A stretch of 64,000 nucleotides of DNA from Aeromonas dhakensis (GCF_000820305.1 NZ_CDBH01000021.1:62001-126000); one strand, 5' to 3'. Shown: positions 28,842-39,375, counted from the stretch's first letter. Notes: generated from the sequence alone by a model not told the origin. A program made the numbers and translations.

Positions 28842-29048
28842 ATGGAAACCAGACGTAAAAAACGCTTCATTGCCGGAGCTGTCTGCCCGGCGTGCGGCAA
28901 AATGGACACCATGATGCTGTATATGGAGCATGGAGTCGAGAAGGTGACCTGCGTCGAGTGCGGGGACACCCAGGTGCAGACCGAGGCCGAGGTGGCCAGG
29001 GTAACCCGCGAGACCGAGCAGGTGATCGGGGTGTTTCGCCCGGAATAA
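28842..29048 (+). CDS. yheV: YheV family zinc-ribbon protein
   Basis: A 68-residue protein with two CxxC-type knuckles (CPAC near residue 15 and CVEC near 37), the arrangement of a zinc ribbon, inside the YheV pattern (E. coli YheV is 66 residues). Function unknown. It precedes slyD as in E. coli, but kefB, kefG and yheS, which lie between yheV and yheT there, are absent here. Confidence 0.9.
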   Translation: METRRKKRFIAGAVCPACGKMDTMMLYMEHGVEKVTCVECGDTQVQTEAEVARVTRETEQVIGVFRPE

Positions 29049-29280
29049 TGGAGGGGCAGAGCGCGGACGGTGCCCATCCCTCGGGCTGATGGCGGTCGCC
29101 GGCCTGCACGGACCAGCGCGCCGCTCACTCCCATGAGTGCCGGCCAACGGGATGGCGGGCTGCTTTGCATTGCCATCCCCTGCTGGCTTTTTCATCACGA
29201 CTGAGCCGGGCCCACCATATGCTTGTCTGCCTTTTTGAGGTATTCTGGGCCCGTTTTTTTCTATCCGCAGGATCCCTGAC

Positions 29281-29919
29281 ATGAAAGTAGCTCCCCTGAG
29301 CGTGGTTACGCTGGAATACACGGTCACCGACGAACACGGTGAAGTCATCGACACCACTGTCGGTAAAGAGCCTCTGGTGTATCTGCACGGTACCCGTTAT
29401 CTGGTCTCCGGCCTCGAAGCCGAGCTGGAAGGGCGCAGCGTGGGCGAGGCGTTCGACGTCACCCTGACGCCGAGCCAGGCCTATGGCGAGTACGACGAGA
29501 ACCTGGTGCAAGAAGTGCCGGGCGAGCTGTTCGACGGCATGGAAGTGTCTGAAGGGGATACTTTTGTGGCCGAGACCGACGAAGGTCACCGTCCGGTGAC
29601 CGTGGTCGAAGTGTCCGAAGAGTTCGTTAAGGTGGATGGCAACCATCCGCTGGCCGGCGTGACCCTGGGCTTCAAGGTCGAGATCAAGGACGTGCGCGCC
29701 GCCACTGCCGAAGAGCTGGCCCACGGCCACGTGCACGGTGCCGGTGGTTGCGGTCACGATCATGGCCACGACCACGATCATGGTCACGACCATGAACACG
29801 GCGGTTGCTGCGGCGGTGGTCATCACGGCCACGATCACGGTCATGACCACGGCGACGACCATGGTCACGGCGGCTGCTGCGGTGGCGGCGGTTGCGGTGG
29901 CAAGGGCCATCAGCACTGA
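29281..29919 (+). CDS. slyD: SlyD, FKBP-type peptidyl-prolyl isomerase and nickel metallochaperone
   Basis: A 212-residue cytoplasmic isomerase. The FKBP domain (about 1-70 and 130-145) is interrupted by the chaperone IF insert (about 71-128). The C-terminal tail (about 146-212) is exceptionally rich in His, Asp, Gly and Cys, with repeated HDHGHDH and two GGCC clusters, and would bind Ni2+ and Zn2+. E. coli SlyD (196 residues) delivers nickel for hydrogenase maturation. It converges with slyX across a bidirectional terminator. Confidence 0.95.
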   Translation: MKVAPLSVVTLEYTVTDEHGEVIDTTVGKEPLVYLHGTRYLVSGLEAELEGRSVGEAFDVTLTPSQAYGEYDENLVQEVPGELFDGMEVSEGDTFVAETDEGHRPVTVVEVSEEFVKVDGNHPLAGVTLGFKVEIKDVRAATAEELAHGHVHGAGGCGHDHGHDHDHGHDHEHGGCCGGGHHGHDHGHDHGDDHGHGGCCGGGGCGGKGHQH

Positions 29920-29938
29920 TCTCGGCGTTGCCGATGAT

Positions 29939-29968
29939 AAAAAACCCGCGCCTGGCGCGGGTTTTTTA
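29939..29968. terminator. Bidirectional terminator between slyD and slyX
   Basis: AAAAAACCCGCGCC, loop TG, GGCGCGGGTTTTTT; T-runs on both strands between converging genes. Confidence 0.9.
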
Positions 29969-29979
29969 TGGCTGCGCAC

Positions 29980-30195
29980 TCAGTAGTGCGGCGGCGGGGT
30001 CTCTTCGGCCATGCTGGCGATCTGGCTTGGCTGCACGCTCTGCAGCTTGTCCACCAGCAGCTGGATCCGATGCTTGAGCCGATCCAGCTCGCGCCCCTGG
30101 GTAGTGACCTCCTCGTTGAGCTGCTCCACCGTGTATTCGGCAAAGGCGAGGCGGCTTTCCAGGGTTTCGAGGCGATCGTTTAATTGCTGACTCAT
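29980..30195 (-). CDS. slyX: SlyX family protein
   Basis: A 71-residue protein that is almost entirely a coiled coil (SQQLNDRLETLESRLAFAEY at the start) ending in PPPHY, the SlyX signature. E. coli SlyX is 72 residues; its role is undefined. It is downstream of the WD40 lipoprotein gene by 14 bases. Confidence 0.93.
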   Translation of the reverse strand: MSQQLNDRLETLESRLAFAEYTVEQLNEEVTTQGRELDRLKHRIQLLVDKLQSVQPSQIASMAEETPPPHY

Positions 30196-30209
30196 GGGCC
30201 TTTTGGTCC

Positions 30210-31178
30210 TTACTTGATAGTCCAGATTTCGGCCAGGCCGCTGGAGCTGGCACTGACAAGGTGGCTATTGTCGCGCAAAGCCACGCCGTAGACCACTGCG
30301 CTCGGTGGTTTCACCTTGGGATGGGGCGAGACGCGCCAGCTCTGCAGCAGGCTGCCGTCGCTCACCTGCCACAGGGAGAGCTGGCGGGAGGGGGCGCCGG
30401 TGATGAGCCACTTGCCGTCGTTGGCAAAGCGCGCCGTGGTGTAGACCTCGAAGCGGTGGTCGAACTGCAGCCGGCTCAGCTCCTTGCCGGTTTTCAGATC
30501 CCAGATGCTGGCCTGGCGGCTGTCGGCGGTGAAGGCGAGCCGTCCGCTCGGGTCTAGCCGGGCCAATACCACCCGGCCGGCGTGGTTGAAGCGCCACACC
30601 ACCTGGCCGCTGCGGGTATCCCACAGGTAGGCGCTGTAGTCGTTGCCGCCGGTGAGGGCGTAACGGCCGTTGGGGGAGATGTCGACTGTGTTGACCTGCT
30701 CGGTGTGGCCGAGGAATTGCAATCTGCGGCCGGTGCGGGTGTCCACCACCTCCGCCTTGCCGTCTTCCCGGCCGATCAGCACCTGGCGGCCGTCGGCGGA
30801 GAGGGCGATGTCCCTCAGCCTGGATTCAGGAAGCGAATAGTAGCCTTGGGACTGGCCATCCTTGAGGCGCCAGATCCCGAAGGTATTCAGGCTGGCGGTC
30901 ACGGCGTGGCTGTTGTCCGCCGAGAAGCGGGTAATGATGACGAAGTCGTCCGGATTGTCGGACTGGCGCCAGCGCCAGCGCTCCTTGTCCTGCTCCAGGT
31001 CCCACACTACCGTGCCCTGGCCCAGGCTGGAGACGATGGCCTGCTTGCCGTCACTGGCCAGATCGGCGCTCAGCAGCCCCTGGCTGGCGAGGGTCAGTTG
31101 CCGGTCCGGCGATGAGCTCTGTTCGCAGCCTGTCAGTATCAGGCAAACCGCGACGAGATAAATGGCACTTTTTATCAT
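30210..31178 (-). CDS. WD40-repeat lipoprotein
   Basis: A 322-residue predicted lipoprotein (lipobox LTGC, Cys18). The mature part is a beta propeller with about six or seven WD40-type repeats, for example NGRYALTGGNDYSAYLWDTR and DGKWLITGAPSRQLSLWQVS. Such proteins act as scaffolds; no partner is known. It is transcribed away from fkpA with slyX behind it, an arrangement I recall from vibrios. The assignment to the propeller fold is secure, the function is not. Confidence 0.85.
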   Translation of the reverse strand: MIKSAIYLVAVCLILTGCEQSSSPDRQLTLASQGLLSADLASDGKQAIVSSLGQGTVVWDLEQDKERWRWRQSDNPDDFVIITRFSADNSHAVTASLNTFGIWRLKDGQSQGYYSLPESRLRDIALSADGRQVLIGREDGKAEVVDTRTGRRLQFLGHTEQVNTVDISPNGRYALTGGNDYSAYLWDTRSGQVVWRFNHAGRVVLARLDPSGRLAFTADSRQASIWDLKTGKELSRLQFDHRFEVYTTARFANDGKWLITGAPSRQLSLWQVSDGSLLQSWRVSPHPKVKPPSAVVYGVALRDNSHLVSASSSGLAEIWTIK

Positions 31179-31297
31179 TTTTCCTGTCTCATGCTTTCGT
31201 TACCTGCGATCACGGCGTTAGTATAAGGCGCTTATCACGATAAACCTCTCATTTCACGAAGGAACCGAGAGCGGTATTTAGAGTTTTGGAGAAACTG

Positions 31298-32104
31298 ATG
31301 AACAATTTTCTGAAGGTGTCCCTGTTGGCTGCGGCGGTTGCCGTAGGTCTGACTGCTTGCCAAAAAGACGAGAAGACTGCTGCGAATACCGCAGAGGTCA
31401 AGGCAGAAGCCAGCAAGCCGGCAGAGGCCCCCAAGGCTGAAGCCAAGAGCTTTGAAGAGCAATCCGGCTATGCAATTGGCCTCTCCATGGGTCGTTATAT
31501 CGCCAATACCCTGGAGCGCCAGCAGGAGCTCGGCATAAAACTGGACAATGCCGTAATCCTGAAGGGCGTCACCGACGGTCTGGGCAAAGAAGCCAAGATG
31601 ACCGACGAGGATATCCAGAAGGTTCTGCAGCAATACGATGCCAAGATCAACGAGCTGACCAAGGCCAAGGCTGACAAGGATGCGGTGGAAAACCTGAAGA
31701 AGGGTGAAGAGTACCTGGCCGCCAACGCCAAGAAAGAGGGCGTGAAGAGCACCGAATCCGGCCTGCAATACCAGGTCGAGAAGATGGGTACCGGCGCCAA
31801 GCCGAAGGCCACCGACATCGTCAAGGTACACTACACCGGTACCCTGACCGACGGCACCAAGTTCGACAGCTCCGTCGATCGCGGCGAGCCGGCCACCTTC
31901 CCGCTCAACCAGGTGATCCCGGGTTGGACCGAAGGCGTGCAGCTGATGCCGGTCGGTTCCAAGTTCAAGTTCTTCCTGCCGTCCAAGCTGGCCTATGGCG
32001 AGCACGGTGCAGGCTCCATCCCGGCCAACGCCGTGCTGGTGTTCGACGTTGAGCTGCTGGCCATCGAGAAGCCGGCTGCCGATGGCGAGAACGCCAAGAA
32101 GTAA
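31298..32104 (+). CDS. fkpA: FkpA, periplasmic FKBP-type peptidyl-prolyl isomerase and chaperone
   Basis: A 268-residue protein. The ATG at 31298, after TTGGAG, is preferred to an upstream TTG. Residues 1-20 are a signal peptide. The N-terminal helical dimerisation domain (about 50-150) begins SGYAIGLSMGRYI, and the C-terminal FKBP isomerase domain (about 160-260) contains VHYTGTLTDGTKFDSS and YGEHGAGSIPANA. It assists outer-membrane protein folding. The signal region ends VGLTACQKD, a plausible lipobox, whereas E. coli FkpA (270 residues) is a soluble periplasmic protein. Confidence 0.94.
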   Translation: MNNFLKVSLLAAAVAVGLTACQKDEKTAANTAEVKAEASKPAEAPKAEAKSFEEQSGYAIGLSMGRYIANTLERQQELGIKLDNAVILKGVTDGLGKEAKMTDEDIQKVLQQYDAKINELTKAKADKDAVENLKKGEEYLAANAKKEGVKSTESGLQYQVEKMGTGAKPKATDIVKVHYTGTLTDGTKFDSSVDRGEPATFPLNQVIPGWTEGVQLMPVGSKFKFFLPSKLAYGEHGAGSIPANAVLVFDVELLAIEKPAADGENAKK

Positions 32105-32118
32105 ACGGCCCGCGTTGA

Positions 32119-32146
32119 AAAAACGGCTCCTTAGGGAGCCGTTTTT
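32119..32146 (+). terminator. Terminator of fkpA
   Basis: AAACGGCTCC, loop TTAG, GGAGCCGTTTTT. Confidence 0.9.
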
Positions 32147-32243
32147 GCTTGTATATCCTGCCGAATGGCGGGATAAAAGAGAGAGTCGCCAACTGTGCTA
32201 AGATGGCGAAATAGACAACAAAATCAATTGCAAGGATGGCGCC

Positions 32244-33650
<1,407 letters not shown>

Positions 33651-33684
33651 CGTCCTGAGGCTACCCCCTCGGGGGATGAAGCGT

Positions 33685-33718
33685 GCGGGGCGGCCCATTG
33701 GCCGCCCCGCTGCGTTTC
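33685..33718 (+). terminator. Terminator of the luxO-like gene
   Basis: An 11-bp GC-only stem (GCGGGGCGGCC, loop CATT, GGCCGCCCCGC) is followed by TGCGTTTCTG. Confidence 0.65.
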
Positions 33719-33731
33719 TGACGATGGTTGA

Positions 33732-34601
33732 CTAGAGCTTGCCCAGCGCCTTGAGTCTGGCCAGCCGCTCGGCCTCGTTGGCCTTGAGCCAGCGATCCTG
33801 CGACAGCAGAAACCAGGCACGGGCGAAGTATTCGGCGGCGGCCGGATCATCCAGCACCAGCGCATTCTCCCCCAGCTCTTCGAACACATAGCCATCCTCG
33901 GGCGCGCCGGCGGCAGCCATGTCGTCCTTCAGCTGGGTCAGCTCGGCCCGGGCCTGCTCGTGTTGTTCCTGGGCCCGGCTCAGGCGGGCCAGACTCCAGC
34001 GGGCGATAAAGGCCTTGGCCTGATTGTTGTGCTGCTCGTGCCAGGCCAGGCATTTTTGCTGGCACTGGCGGGCCTCTTCCAGCCGGCCCAGTTCGAACAG
34101 GGTCCAGCCCTGATTGTTGTAGAGGGTGGCGAGCCAGCCGCGCACCTTTGGATCCTGACTGCGCTCCGCCAGCTCCATCGCCAGCTGATGCCAGCGGCTC
34201 TGCTCCTCCAGCGGGGCGGCGATGGCCACCATGTGGGCCGCATCGATGGCGAGATAGAGCTCCTTGTGCTTGAGCCCAAGCTGCCACGCCTGTTCAAACA
34301 GCGTCCTGGCACTGGCCTTGTCGCCGGCGGAGTTGAAGGTGCGGCCGCGCTCCAGCAAGGCGCGCAGGCGGGCCCGCGGGGTCGCCTCGGTGAGGCGGGG
34401 CTCTATCTCGTCGAGCAACTGGTGCGCCTCGGCAAACTGACGTTGCAGCGAATGGGTGCGGGCTATCTGGGTGAGCAGTTCCAGCTCGTATTGCAGGTCG
34501 GCGGCGGCGCGCGCCTCGGGCAGCCGAGCATGAAAACGCAGGGCAGTGGCGGCGGGGTCCTTGTAATCCCACTGCGCCATGAAATCAGGCGGATTGTCCA
34601 T
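33732..34601 (-). CDS. TPR-repeat protein of unknown function
   Basis: A 289-residue cytoplasmic all-helical protein. Several degenerate tetratricopeptide repeats are visible, for example LYNNQGWTLFELGRLEEARQ (about residues 157-176) and units near 38-70, 80-112 and 190-225. The ATG at 34601 has a strong AAGGAGG ribosome-binding site. No catalytic motif. It converges with the luxO-like gene; the order does not suggest a specific partner. Confidence 0.75.
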   Translation of the reverse strand: MDNPPDFMAQWDYKDPAATALRFHARLPEARAAADLQYELELLTQIARTHSLQRQFAEAHQLLDEIEPRLTEATPRARLRALLERGRTFNSAGDKASARTLFEQAWQLGLKHKELYLAIDAAHMVAIAAPLEEQSRWHQLAMELAERSQDPKVRGWLATLYNNQGWTLFELGRLEEARQCQQKCLAWHEQHNNQAKAFIARWSLARLSRAQEQHEQARAELTQLKDDMAAAGAPEDGYVFEELGENALVLDDPAAAEYFARAWFLLSQDRWLKANEAERLARLKALGKL

Positions 34602-34714
34602 CTGGCCTCCTTGCTGGCGATCCTTTCACCAAGATGCCTGCAAGCCATTGTTTGTACAAGGGGCCCTCGTCACAGAGCGCCCCTTGAGTAATGGCAACGG
34701 CTGCGGCCAGCCGG

Positions 34715-35050
34715 TCAGTAGACCATGGCCAGGCTCATCAGCATCAGGCCGAGGGCGGCGAAGGCTCCCTCCTTGATGGCGAGGCGCGGCACCAGTGCCT
34801 TGGGCAGAGCCGGAAACAGGCTGAGGGCAAAGCCGAGCCCCGGCATCAGCCAGTGGAAGGCCGGGTTGCGCAGGCTCGGGTCTGCCGCACCATTGATGAT
34901 GATGAGCAGAATGAAGAGGGTGAAGGCGGGCAGGATGAACCAGCGGGCGCTGCCGGCCGCGACCGCTCGCAGCGGCGAGATGCGATAGAGCAGCAGGGTC
35001 ACGATAAACAGCACCAGAGGGGCCAACAGGTAGAGGGGAGCCGGGTTCAT
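34715..35050 (-). CDS. Small integral membrane protein of unknown function
   Basis: A 111-residue hydrophobic protein with about four membrane segments (6-22, 35-55, 65-82, 90-110) and no recognised domain. AGGA lies before the ATG. It is transcribed toward the TPR gene, after the DUF2956 gene. Confidence 0.65.
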   Translation of the reverse strand: MNPAPLYLLAPLVLFIVTLLLYRISPLRAVAAGSARWFILPAFTLFILLIIINGAADPSLRNPAFHWLMPGLGFALSLFPALPKALVPRLAIKEGAFAALGLMLMSLAMVY

Positions 35051-35175
35051 AACGGGTATCCTGAAAAAGGGGGTAAACAGCAGTGGCGGGATTTAATCAG
35101 CCCGCAGCCGGGATGACCAGCCACAAGGGCCCGGGCTGTGAAGAAGATCCCAGGCAAAGGTTTGCCGGTGGTGTC

Positions 35176-35517
35176 TCAGCGCAGCCAGTACCAGGCGGCA
35201 AAGCCGAGCCAGCTCAATCCCAGCAGCAGCCAGGGCAGGGGATGCTGGCGGGTCACTTCCACCAGTTCGACGAGGTCGTCCTGCTCCTCATCCTGCTGCG
35301 CTGGGTGAGACTGTTTGGCCTTGGCCTGCAGTTTTTTCTGGCGATTGGCCTCGCGGGCCCGCGCCTTCATCTGCTTCTTGTATTCGTCTATGCCTTTCTG
35401 GATCCCCTGGGCGATCAGCTGGGTCTGCTCCTTGGTCTGTCCCGGTTTCTGGTTGGCGCGGGCAATTTTCATCGCCTCCTGCTGGGTCTCGGGGGAAATC
35501 TTGTCGTACTTCGCCAT
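35176..35517 (-). CDS. DUF2956 family protein
   Basis: A 113-residue protein: a highly basic helical N-terminal part (about 1-75, rich in Lys, Arg and Gln, for example KPGQTKEQTQLIAQGIQKGI), a short acidic stretch (DEEQDD) and one C-terminal membrane anchor (about 92-111). This matches DUF2956, found in Aeromonas, Shewanella and vibrios, with no known function. The ATG at 35517 is preferred to the TTG one codon upstream. Confidence 0.8.
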   Translation of the reverse strand: MAKYDKISPETQQEAMKIARANQKPGQTKEQTQLIAQGIQKGIDEYKKQMKARAREANRQKKLQAKAKQSHPAQQDEEQDDLVELVEVTRQHPLPWLLLGLSWLGFAAWYWLR

Positions 35518-35556
35518 CAAAGGGTCTCCTCGGCATCGATTGGCGGGAAGTATGCC

Positions 35557-35584
35557 ATAAAAACGGCGCCCTCAGGCGCCGTTG
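35557..35584 (-). terminator. Terminator of the 5'-nucleotidase gene
   Basis: On the minus strand AACGGCGCC, loop TGAG, GGCGCCGTT is followed by TTTAT. Confidence 0.85.
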
Positions 35585-35603
35585 CAACAGCTTGTGAGCC
35601 GGA

Positions 35604-37442
35604 TCAGGGCTTGTAGTAGGTCACGGTCGCATAGGGCAGCGGATTGAGGGTGCCCTGGGACTCGGCGTACTCCATGAACATCTCGTTCTCGCCCACGCCG
35701 GAGTCGACGTAGTCACCCTTGTTGGGCAGCTCTTCGCGCTTGAGCAGACCGCTGTAGCCATCCTTGCCGGAGGCGATGTAGGTGTTGGCACCAACGCGGT
35801 AGACCTTCTCGTCATCCAGCGGCAGCCACTGGCCGTTGGCGTCCAGCATCTCCAGCTTGGTGATGCGGGAGCCCTTGGCCAGCTTGCCGTCATAGGTGTA
35901 GCTCAGGTGGCCGACGTAGGGGAAGGCACCGCTGGAGGCGGCGATCCCGGTCTCCAGACCGATGGAGTAGTCAACGGCATACTCCAAGGTGGCACGCACG
36001 TCCTTGCCCTTGAGGTTGAAGGCGGCGATCTTGTTGCCAAACGGCAGCAGGGTACCCATCACGTAACCGACCGAGAGCGGGCCCGCGTTCACGTCGGCAC
36101 GCACGCCACCGGCGTTCTGGATGGTGAAGTCCACCTTGGTGTTGAGCTTGTTGAGCTTCCAGTAGAGGGATTCGGCCACCAGGGGATCGATGAGGCCGGC
36201 GCCGTCCGGGGTGGTCGGCACGCGCACGTGGGGCAGCTTGGTCGGCACGTCGGCGATGATCTTGGCCTCGAGCTCGGCCACGGCCGGCTTGTACTCGGTG
36301 TCGATCACGTCGCGCATGGCGGTGTCTTCCGGCACGATCTCGATGACCGGGGACTTGCTGATGAAGTCGACCACGTTGGTCTGCTCGGTGCCGCTCAGCG
36401 GAACCTTCTTCTTGGCCACTTCCTTGGTGAAGTCGTCGCCGGTCATCAGGGTGTTGCGCCCTTCACACTTGGTGAGCTCGCCTTCCTTGCTCAGGGAGAC
36501 GTTGACCAGGCCGTAGCCCTTGGCCCATTCACCGGCCTGCACGATACAGGTCTTGCCACCGTCCGGGTTGTTGACGATCTGGGCATAGGTGTTGTCGTCG
36601 GCCGGGTTCTGGTTGTGGGCGGTGTAGCCGATGCTGTTGAGCTCGGTGATGTCACCGAGGAAGGTCTGGGAGTGACCGCCGACGATCAGGTCGATGCCGT
36701 TGACGGCCTTGGCGACCGCCTGGTCATTTTGCAGGCCGATATGGGTGACCATGATGATCTTGTTGGCACCTTTGGACTTGAGGGTATCGACCATTTTCTG
36801 GGCGGTCTCAATCATCGGCAGGAATTGGGTGTCTTTGTCCGGTGAGGAAATATCATGCATATTTTCCAGCACCAGTCCGAAAATACCCACGCTCTCGCCA
36901 TTGACTTCCTTAATGACATATTCGTGAATATTCTCGCTGTCCTTCAGGGTGGCGCTACTGGATTTCACCATATTGGAAGCCAATACCGGGAAATTCACCC
37001 GTGAGACGAAGTCTTTAATTGCCTGGTTGCCCAGATCGAATTCATGGTTGCCGAGCACCATGGCATCGATACCCATGTCGGAGAGCAGTCGGGACTCCTC
37101 TTCCCCCTTGAACTGGGTGAAGTAGAGGGTGCCCTGGAAGGCGTCACCACCGTTGAGCACCATGAAGTTGCGGCCTTCGCTGGCCGCCTGGCTGCGCAGC
37201 TCGTCCAGCTTGAACTTCAGGCGCGGATAGCCGCCCAGCTTGGCGTTGAACTTGAATAGCTCCTGCCCGCTCGGCTGGATCGCCAGGGCATTTTCGGTCG
37301 GGTCGAGGTGGGCGTGGGTATCATTGATGTGGGCAATGGTCAGATCCAGCGGAATATGTTCCTTGCTGCTGTTTTCTGAATTGCAGGCGGTCAGCCCGAA
37401 CAGGGTAATTGAGACGGTGACGGCCAGTAGCGTCTTCTTCAT
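35604..37442 (-). CDS. Lipoprotein 5'-nucleotidase / metallophosphatase (UshA-type)
   Basis: A 612-residue enzyme of the UshA/NadN family. A signal peptide with lipobox LTAC (Cys20) precedes a calcineurin-like phosphoesterase domain (about 33-330) with the metal ligands HINDTHAHLDP, VLNGGDAFQG, MVLGNHEFD and VTHIG, and a 5'-nucleotidase C-terminal substrate domain (about 360-590) with NAGGVRADVNAGPLSVG and the C-terminal ASGKDGYSG segment. It dephosphorylates periplasmic nucleotides so nucleosides can be imported. UshA of E. coli is a soluble periplasmic protein; this one should be membrane-anchored, as are vibrio 5'-nucleotidases. Exact substrate is not determined. Confidence 0.88.
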   Translation of the reverse strand: MKKTLLAVTVSITLFGLTACNSENSSKEHIPLDLTIAHINDTHAHLDPTENALAIQPSGQELFKFNAKLGGYPRLKFKLDELRSQAASEGRNFMVLNGGDAFQGTLYFTQFKGEEESRLLSDMGIDAMVLGNHEFDLGNQAIKDFVSRVNFPVLASNMVKSSSATLKDSENIHEYVIKEVNGESVGIFGLVLENMHDISSPDKDTQFLPMIETAQKMVDTLKSKGANKIIMVTHIGLQNDQAVAKAVNGIDLIVGGHSQTFLGDITELNSIGYTAHNQNPADDNTYAQIVNNPDGGKTCIVQAGEWAKGYGLVNVSLSKEGELTKCEGRNTLMTGDDFTKEVAKKKVPLSGTEQTNVVDFISKSPVIEIVPEDTAMRDVIDTEYKPAVAELEAKIIADVPTKLPHVRVPTTPDGAGLIDPLVAESLYWKLNKLNTKVDFTIQNAGGVRADVNAGPLSVGYVMGTLLPFGNKIAAFNLKGKDVRATLEYAVDYSIGLETGIAASSGAFPYVGHLSYTYDGKLAKGSRITKLEMLDANGQWLPLDDEKVYRVGANTYIASGKDGYSGLLKREELPNKGDYVDSGVGENEMFMEYAESQGTLNPLPYATVTYYKP

Positions 37443-37675
37443 CGGTAATATTCCTCTTGTTGTTATAGTCCTGTATATCGTTCCTGCATGACAGGAGTGT
37501 GGCGATTCTAGGCAAAAAGTAATAATTGGAAATAAACAGAGCTGATTCTTTTGAGCTACTGCACATTAATAAAGCAAATAAACGTTTGCGTGATTTTGCG
37601 CAGCAGGACAGGGGCGCGGCGGGGATTTTCCATCAGCACGGCGGGTGATGCAACCCTGCCGTGCCCGGGCGGGAT

Positions 37676-39217
37676 TCAGGGTGTTGAAATGATGTTCAGC
37701 CGCTGCAGAAATTGTTGCGGGGTGAGCGGGCGACCATAGAGATAGCCCTGCAGGTAGTCGACGTGACGCTCGGTGAGAAAGTCCGCCTGCTCCCGGGTCT
37801 CGACCCCCTCGGCGATGGTTTTCAACCCCAGCCGGGTGGCCAGGTTGATGGTGCTGTCGAGAATGTGACGGGAGAGGGCGTTGGTGCCGATCATGGCGAC
37901 GAAGCTCTGGTCGATCTTGAGATAGTCCACGTGAAACTGCTGCAGATAGGTGAGGCTGGAGTGGCCGGTACCAAAGTCGTCCAGCCCTATCCTGACCCCC
38001 ATCTGCCGCAACTCGTCAAACAGCTGCCCGGTGAGCTGGTTGGGGGTGATGAGCTCGCGCTCGGTCAGCTCCAGCACCAGGGTGACCTCGTTGGCGGCAA
38101 AGGCGGCGAGAAAGGTGCGGCAGTCATCCACCAGGCTCAGCTGCTGGCAGTGACGGGCACAGATGTTGAAGCTGAAGTGGAAGCGGGGTGGCAGCGCCGC
38201 CGCATGGGGGGCGAACTGCAGTCGCACCTGCTGCATCAGGGTCTGGGTCATCAGGATGATGAGGCCGCTCTCCTCCGCCAGCGGGATGAAGAGATCCGGT
38301 CGGATCAGCCCCTGGCTGTGATGCTGCCAGCGCATCAGCACCTCGCAGCCGTGCAGCTGGCCACTCTGGCTGACGACGATGGGTTGCAGATAGGGGATGA
38401 ACTCCTGCTTGATGATGGCGCGTCTGAGCTCCTGGGTCGGGGTCGAGATATGGCTCCACCAGCGGTAGGTGGCGAGGCCGGCCAGCCCTCCCAGGAGCAG
38501 GATCAGCAGTATGATGGAGCTCTGTTTTTGCAAGGTGGTGGTCAGCACGGCGCTCAGCGGAAATCCCTGATTGAGGCTGTAGTTGAATGCCGCCGAGTCG
38601 AGTCGGTAGTTGAAGCCCCGCAGCCTGGGCGGTTGGCCATCGTGCACCTTGCCACGCAGGTCGAGCCACTGCTCGCCTATCTGTACCCAGCTGTGCGCCC
38701 CGGCGAGGCGCCACTGCAGCGGTTTGCTCAGGTGATAGGGGTTGATGGCGACCACCACGGCGTTATTCCCCTCACTCAGGTGATAAAACAGCAGCGACGG
38801 CTTGCGTCCGAGCCGGGTCACGGCCTCCAGTCTGAGTCGCTCGTGGCGAGCGTCCTGCAGCCGGTCCTCGAGATCGATCTCGTCGAAGATGGAGGAGCAG
38901 TAGAGGCGGCCGTTGCGGGAGAGGTTGATCGAGCGCACATAGGGGGAGGTGGCGACCAGCACCCGCAGCTCCCGGGCCACCTCGCGACAGGGGCGGCTGG
39001 CCAGCGGCAGGGCCGCCCTGGCCGCCTGGGTCGAATGGGAGAGAGCGCTGTCGATCTGCATGATGGCGCGTTCGGCGGCGGTCTGGGCCTGCTGCCGGGT
39101 CATCGACCAGGTTTGCCAGTAGAGGGTGGCAAGGGAGATGAGGATCAGGATGGCGCAGCAGAGCAGGCTGGCCAGGAGACGAGGCATGTTGCTGCTACGC
39201 AGAAAGGGGAACACCAT
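37676..39217 (-). CDS. CSS-motif EAL-domain c-di-GMP phosphodiesterase
   Basis: A 513-residue inner-membrane enzyme. A transmembrane helix (about 12-35) and a periplasmic redox-type sensor with the CSS motif in RLYCSSIFDE and an upstream Cys in SRPCREVAREL are followed by a second helix (about 235-255) and a cytoplasmic EAL domain (about 270-510). Catalytic motifs look complete: EVLMRW, FNIC, ELTERE, DDFGTGHSSL, KIDQSFV, EGVET and QGYLYGRP. In CSS-EAL proteins a DsbA/B-dependent disulfide restrains activity. The ATG at 39217 with GAGGCG upstream is preferred to a TTG eight codons earlier. Confidence 0.9.
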   Translation of the reverse strand: MVFPFLRSSNMPRLLASLLCCAILILISLATLYWQTWSMTRQQAQTAAERAIMQIDSALSHSTQAARAALPLASRPCREVARELRVLVATSPYVRSINLSRNGRLYCSSIFDEIDLEDRLQDARHERLRLEAVTRLGRKPSLLFYHLSEGNNAVVVAINPYHLSKPLQWRLAGAHSWVQIGEQWLDLRGKVHDGQPPRLRGFNYRLDSAAFNYSLNQGFPLSAVLTTTLQKQSSIILLILLLGGLAGLATYRWWSHISTPTQELRRAIIKQEFIPYLQPIVVSQSGQLHGCEVLMRWQHHSQGLIRPDLFIPLAEESGLIILMTQTLMQQVRLQFAPHAAALPPRFHFSFNICARHCQQLSLVDDCRTFLAAFAANEVTLVLELTERELITPNQLTGQLFDELRQMGVRIGLDDFGTGHSSLTYLQQFHVDYLKIDQSFVAMIGTNALSRHILDSTINLATRLGLKTIAEGVETREQADFLTERHVDYLQGYLYGRPLTPQQFLQRLNIISTP

Positions 39218-39324
39218 GTACCACGCCTCGTGAAGGTTCAATTGAACAAAAAAAGGTCGGACATACTACACAATCACACCTCAATCTCCTAGCCACTACA
39301 AGGGGCTTCAGCGACCTCCAAAAA

Positions 39325-39353
39325 GCAAAGGCGGCCCGCAGGCCGCCTTTATC
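39325..39353. terminator. Terminator between the Tim44-like and EAL genes
   Basis: AAAGGCGGCC, loop CGCA, GGCCGCCTTT; the minus-strand T-run TTTGCTTTTTGG serves the Tim44-like gene. Confidence 0.8.
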
Positions 39354-39375
39354 CGTCATCTCTGGCTGGTCGAGC

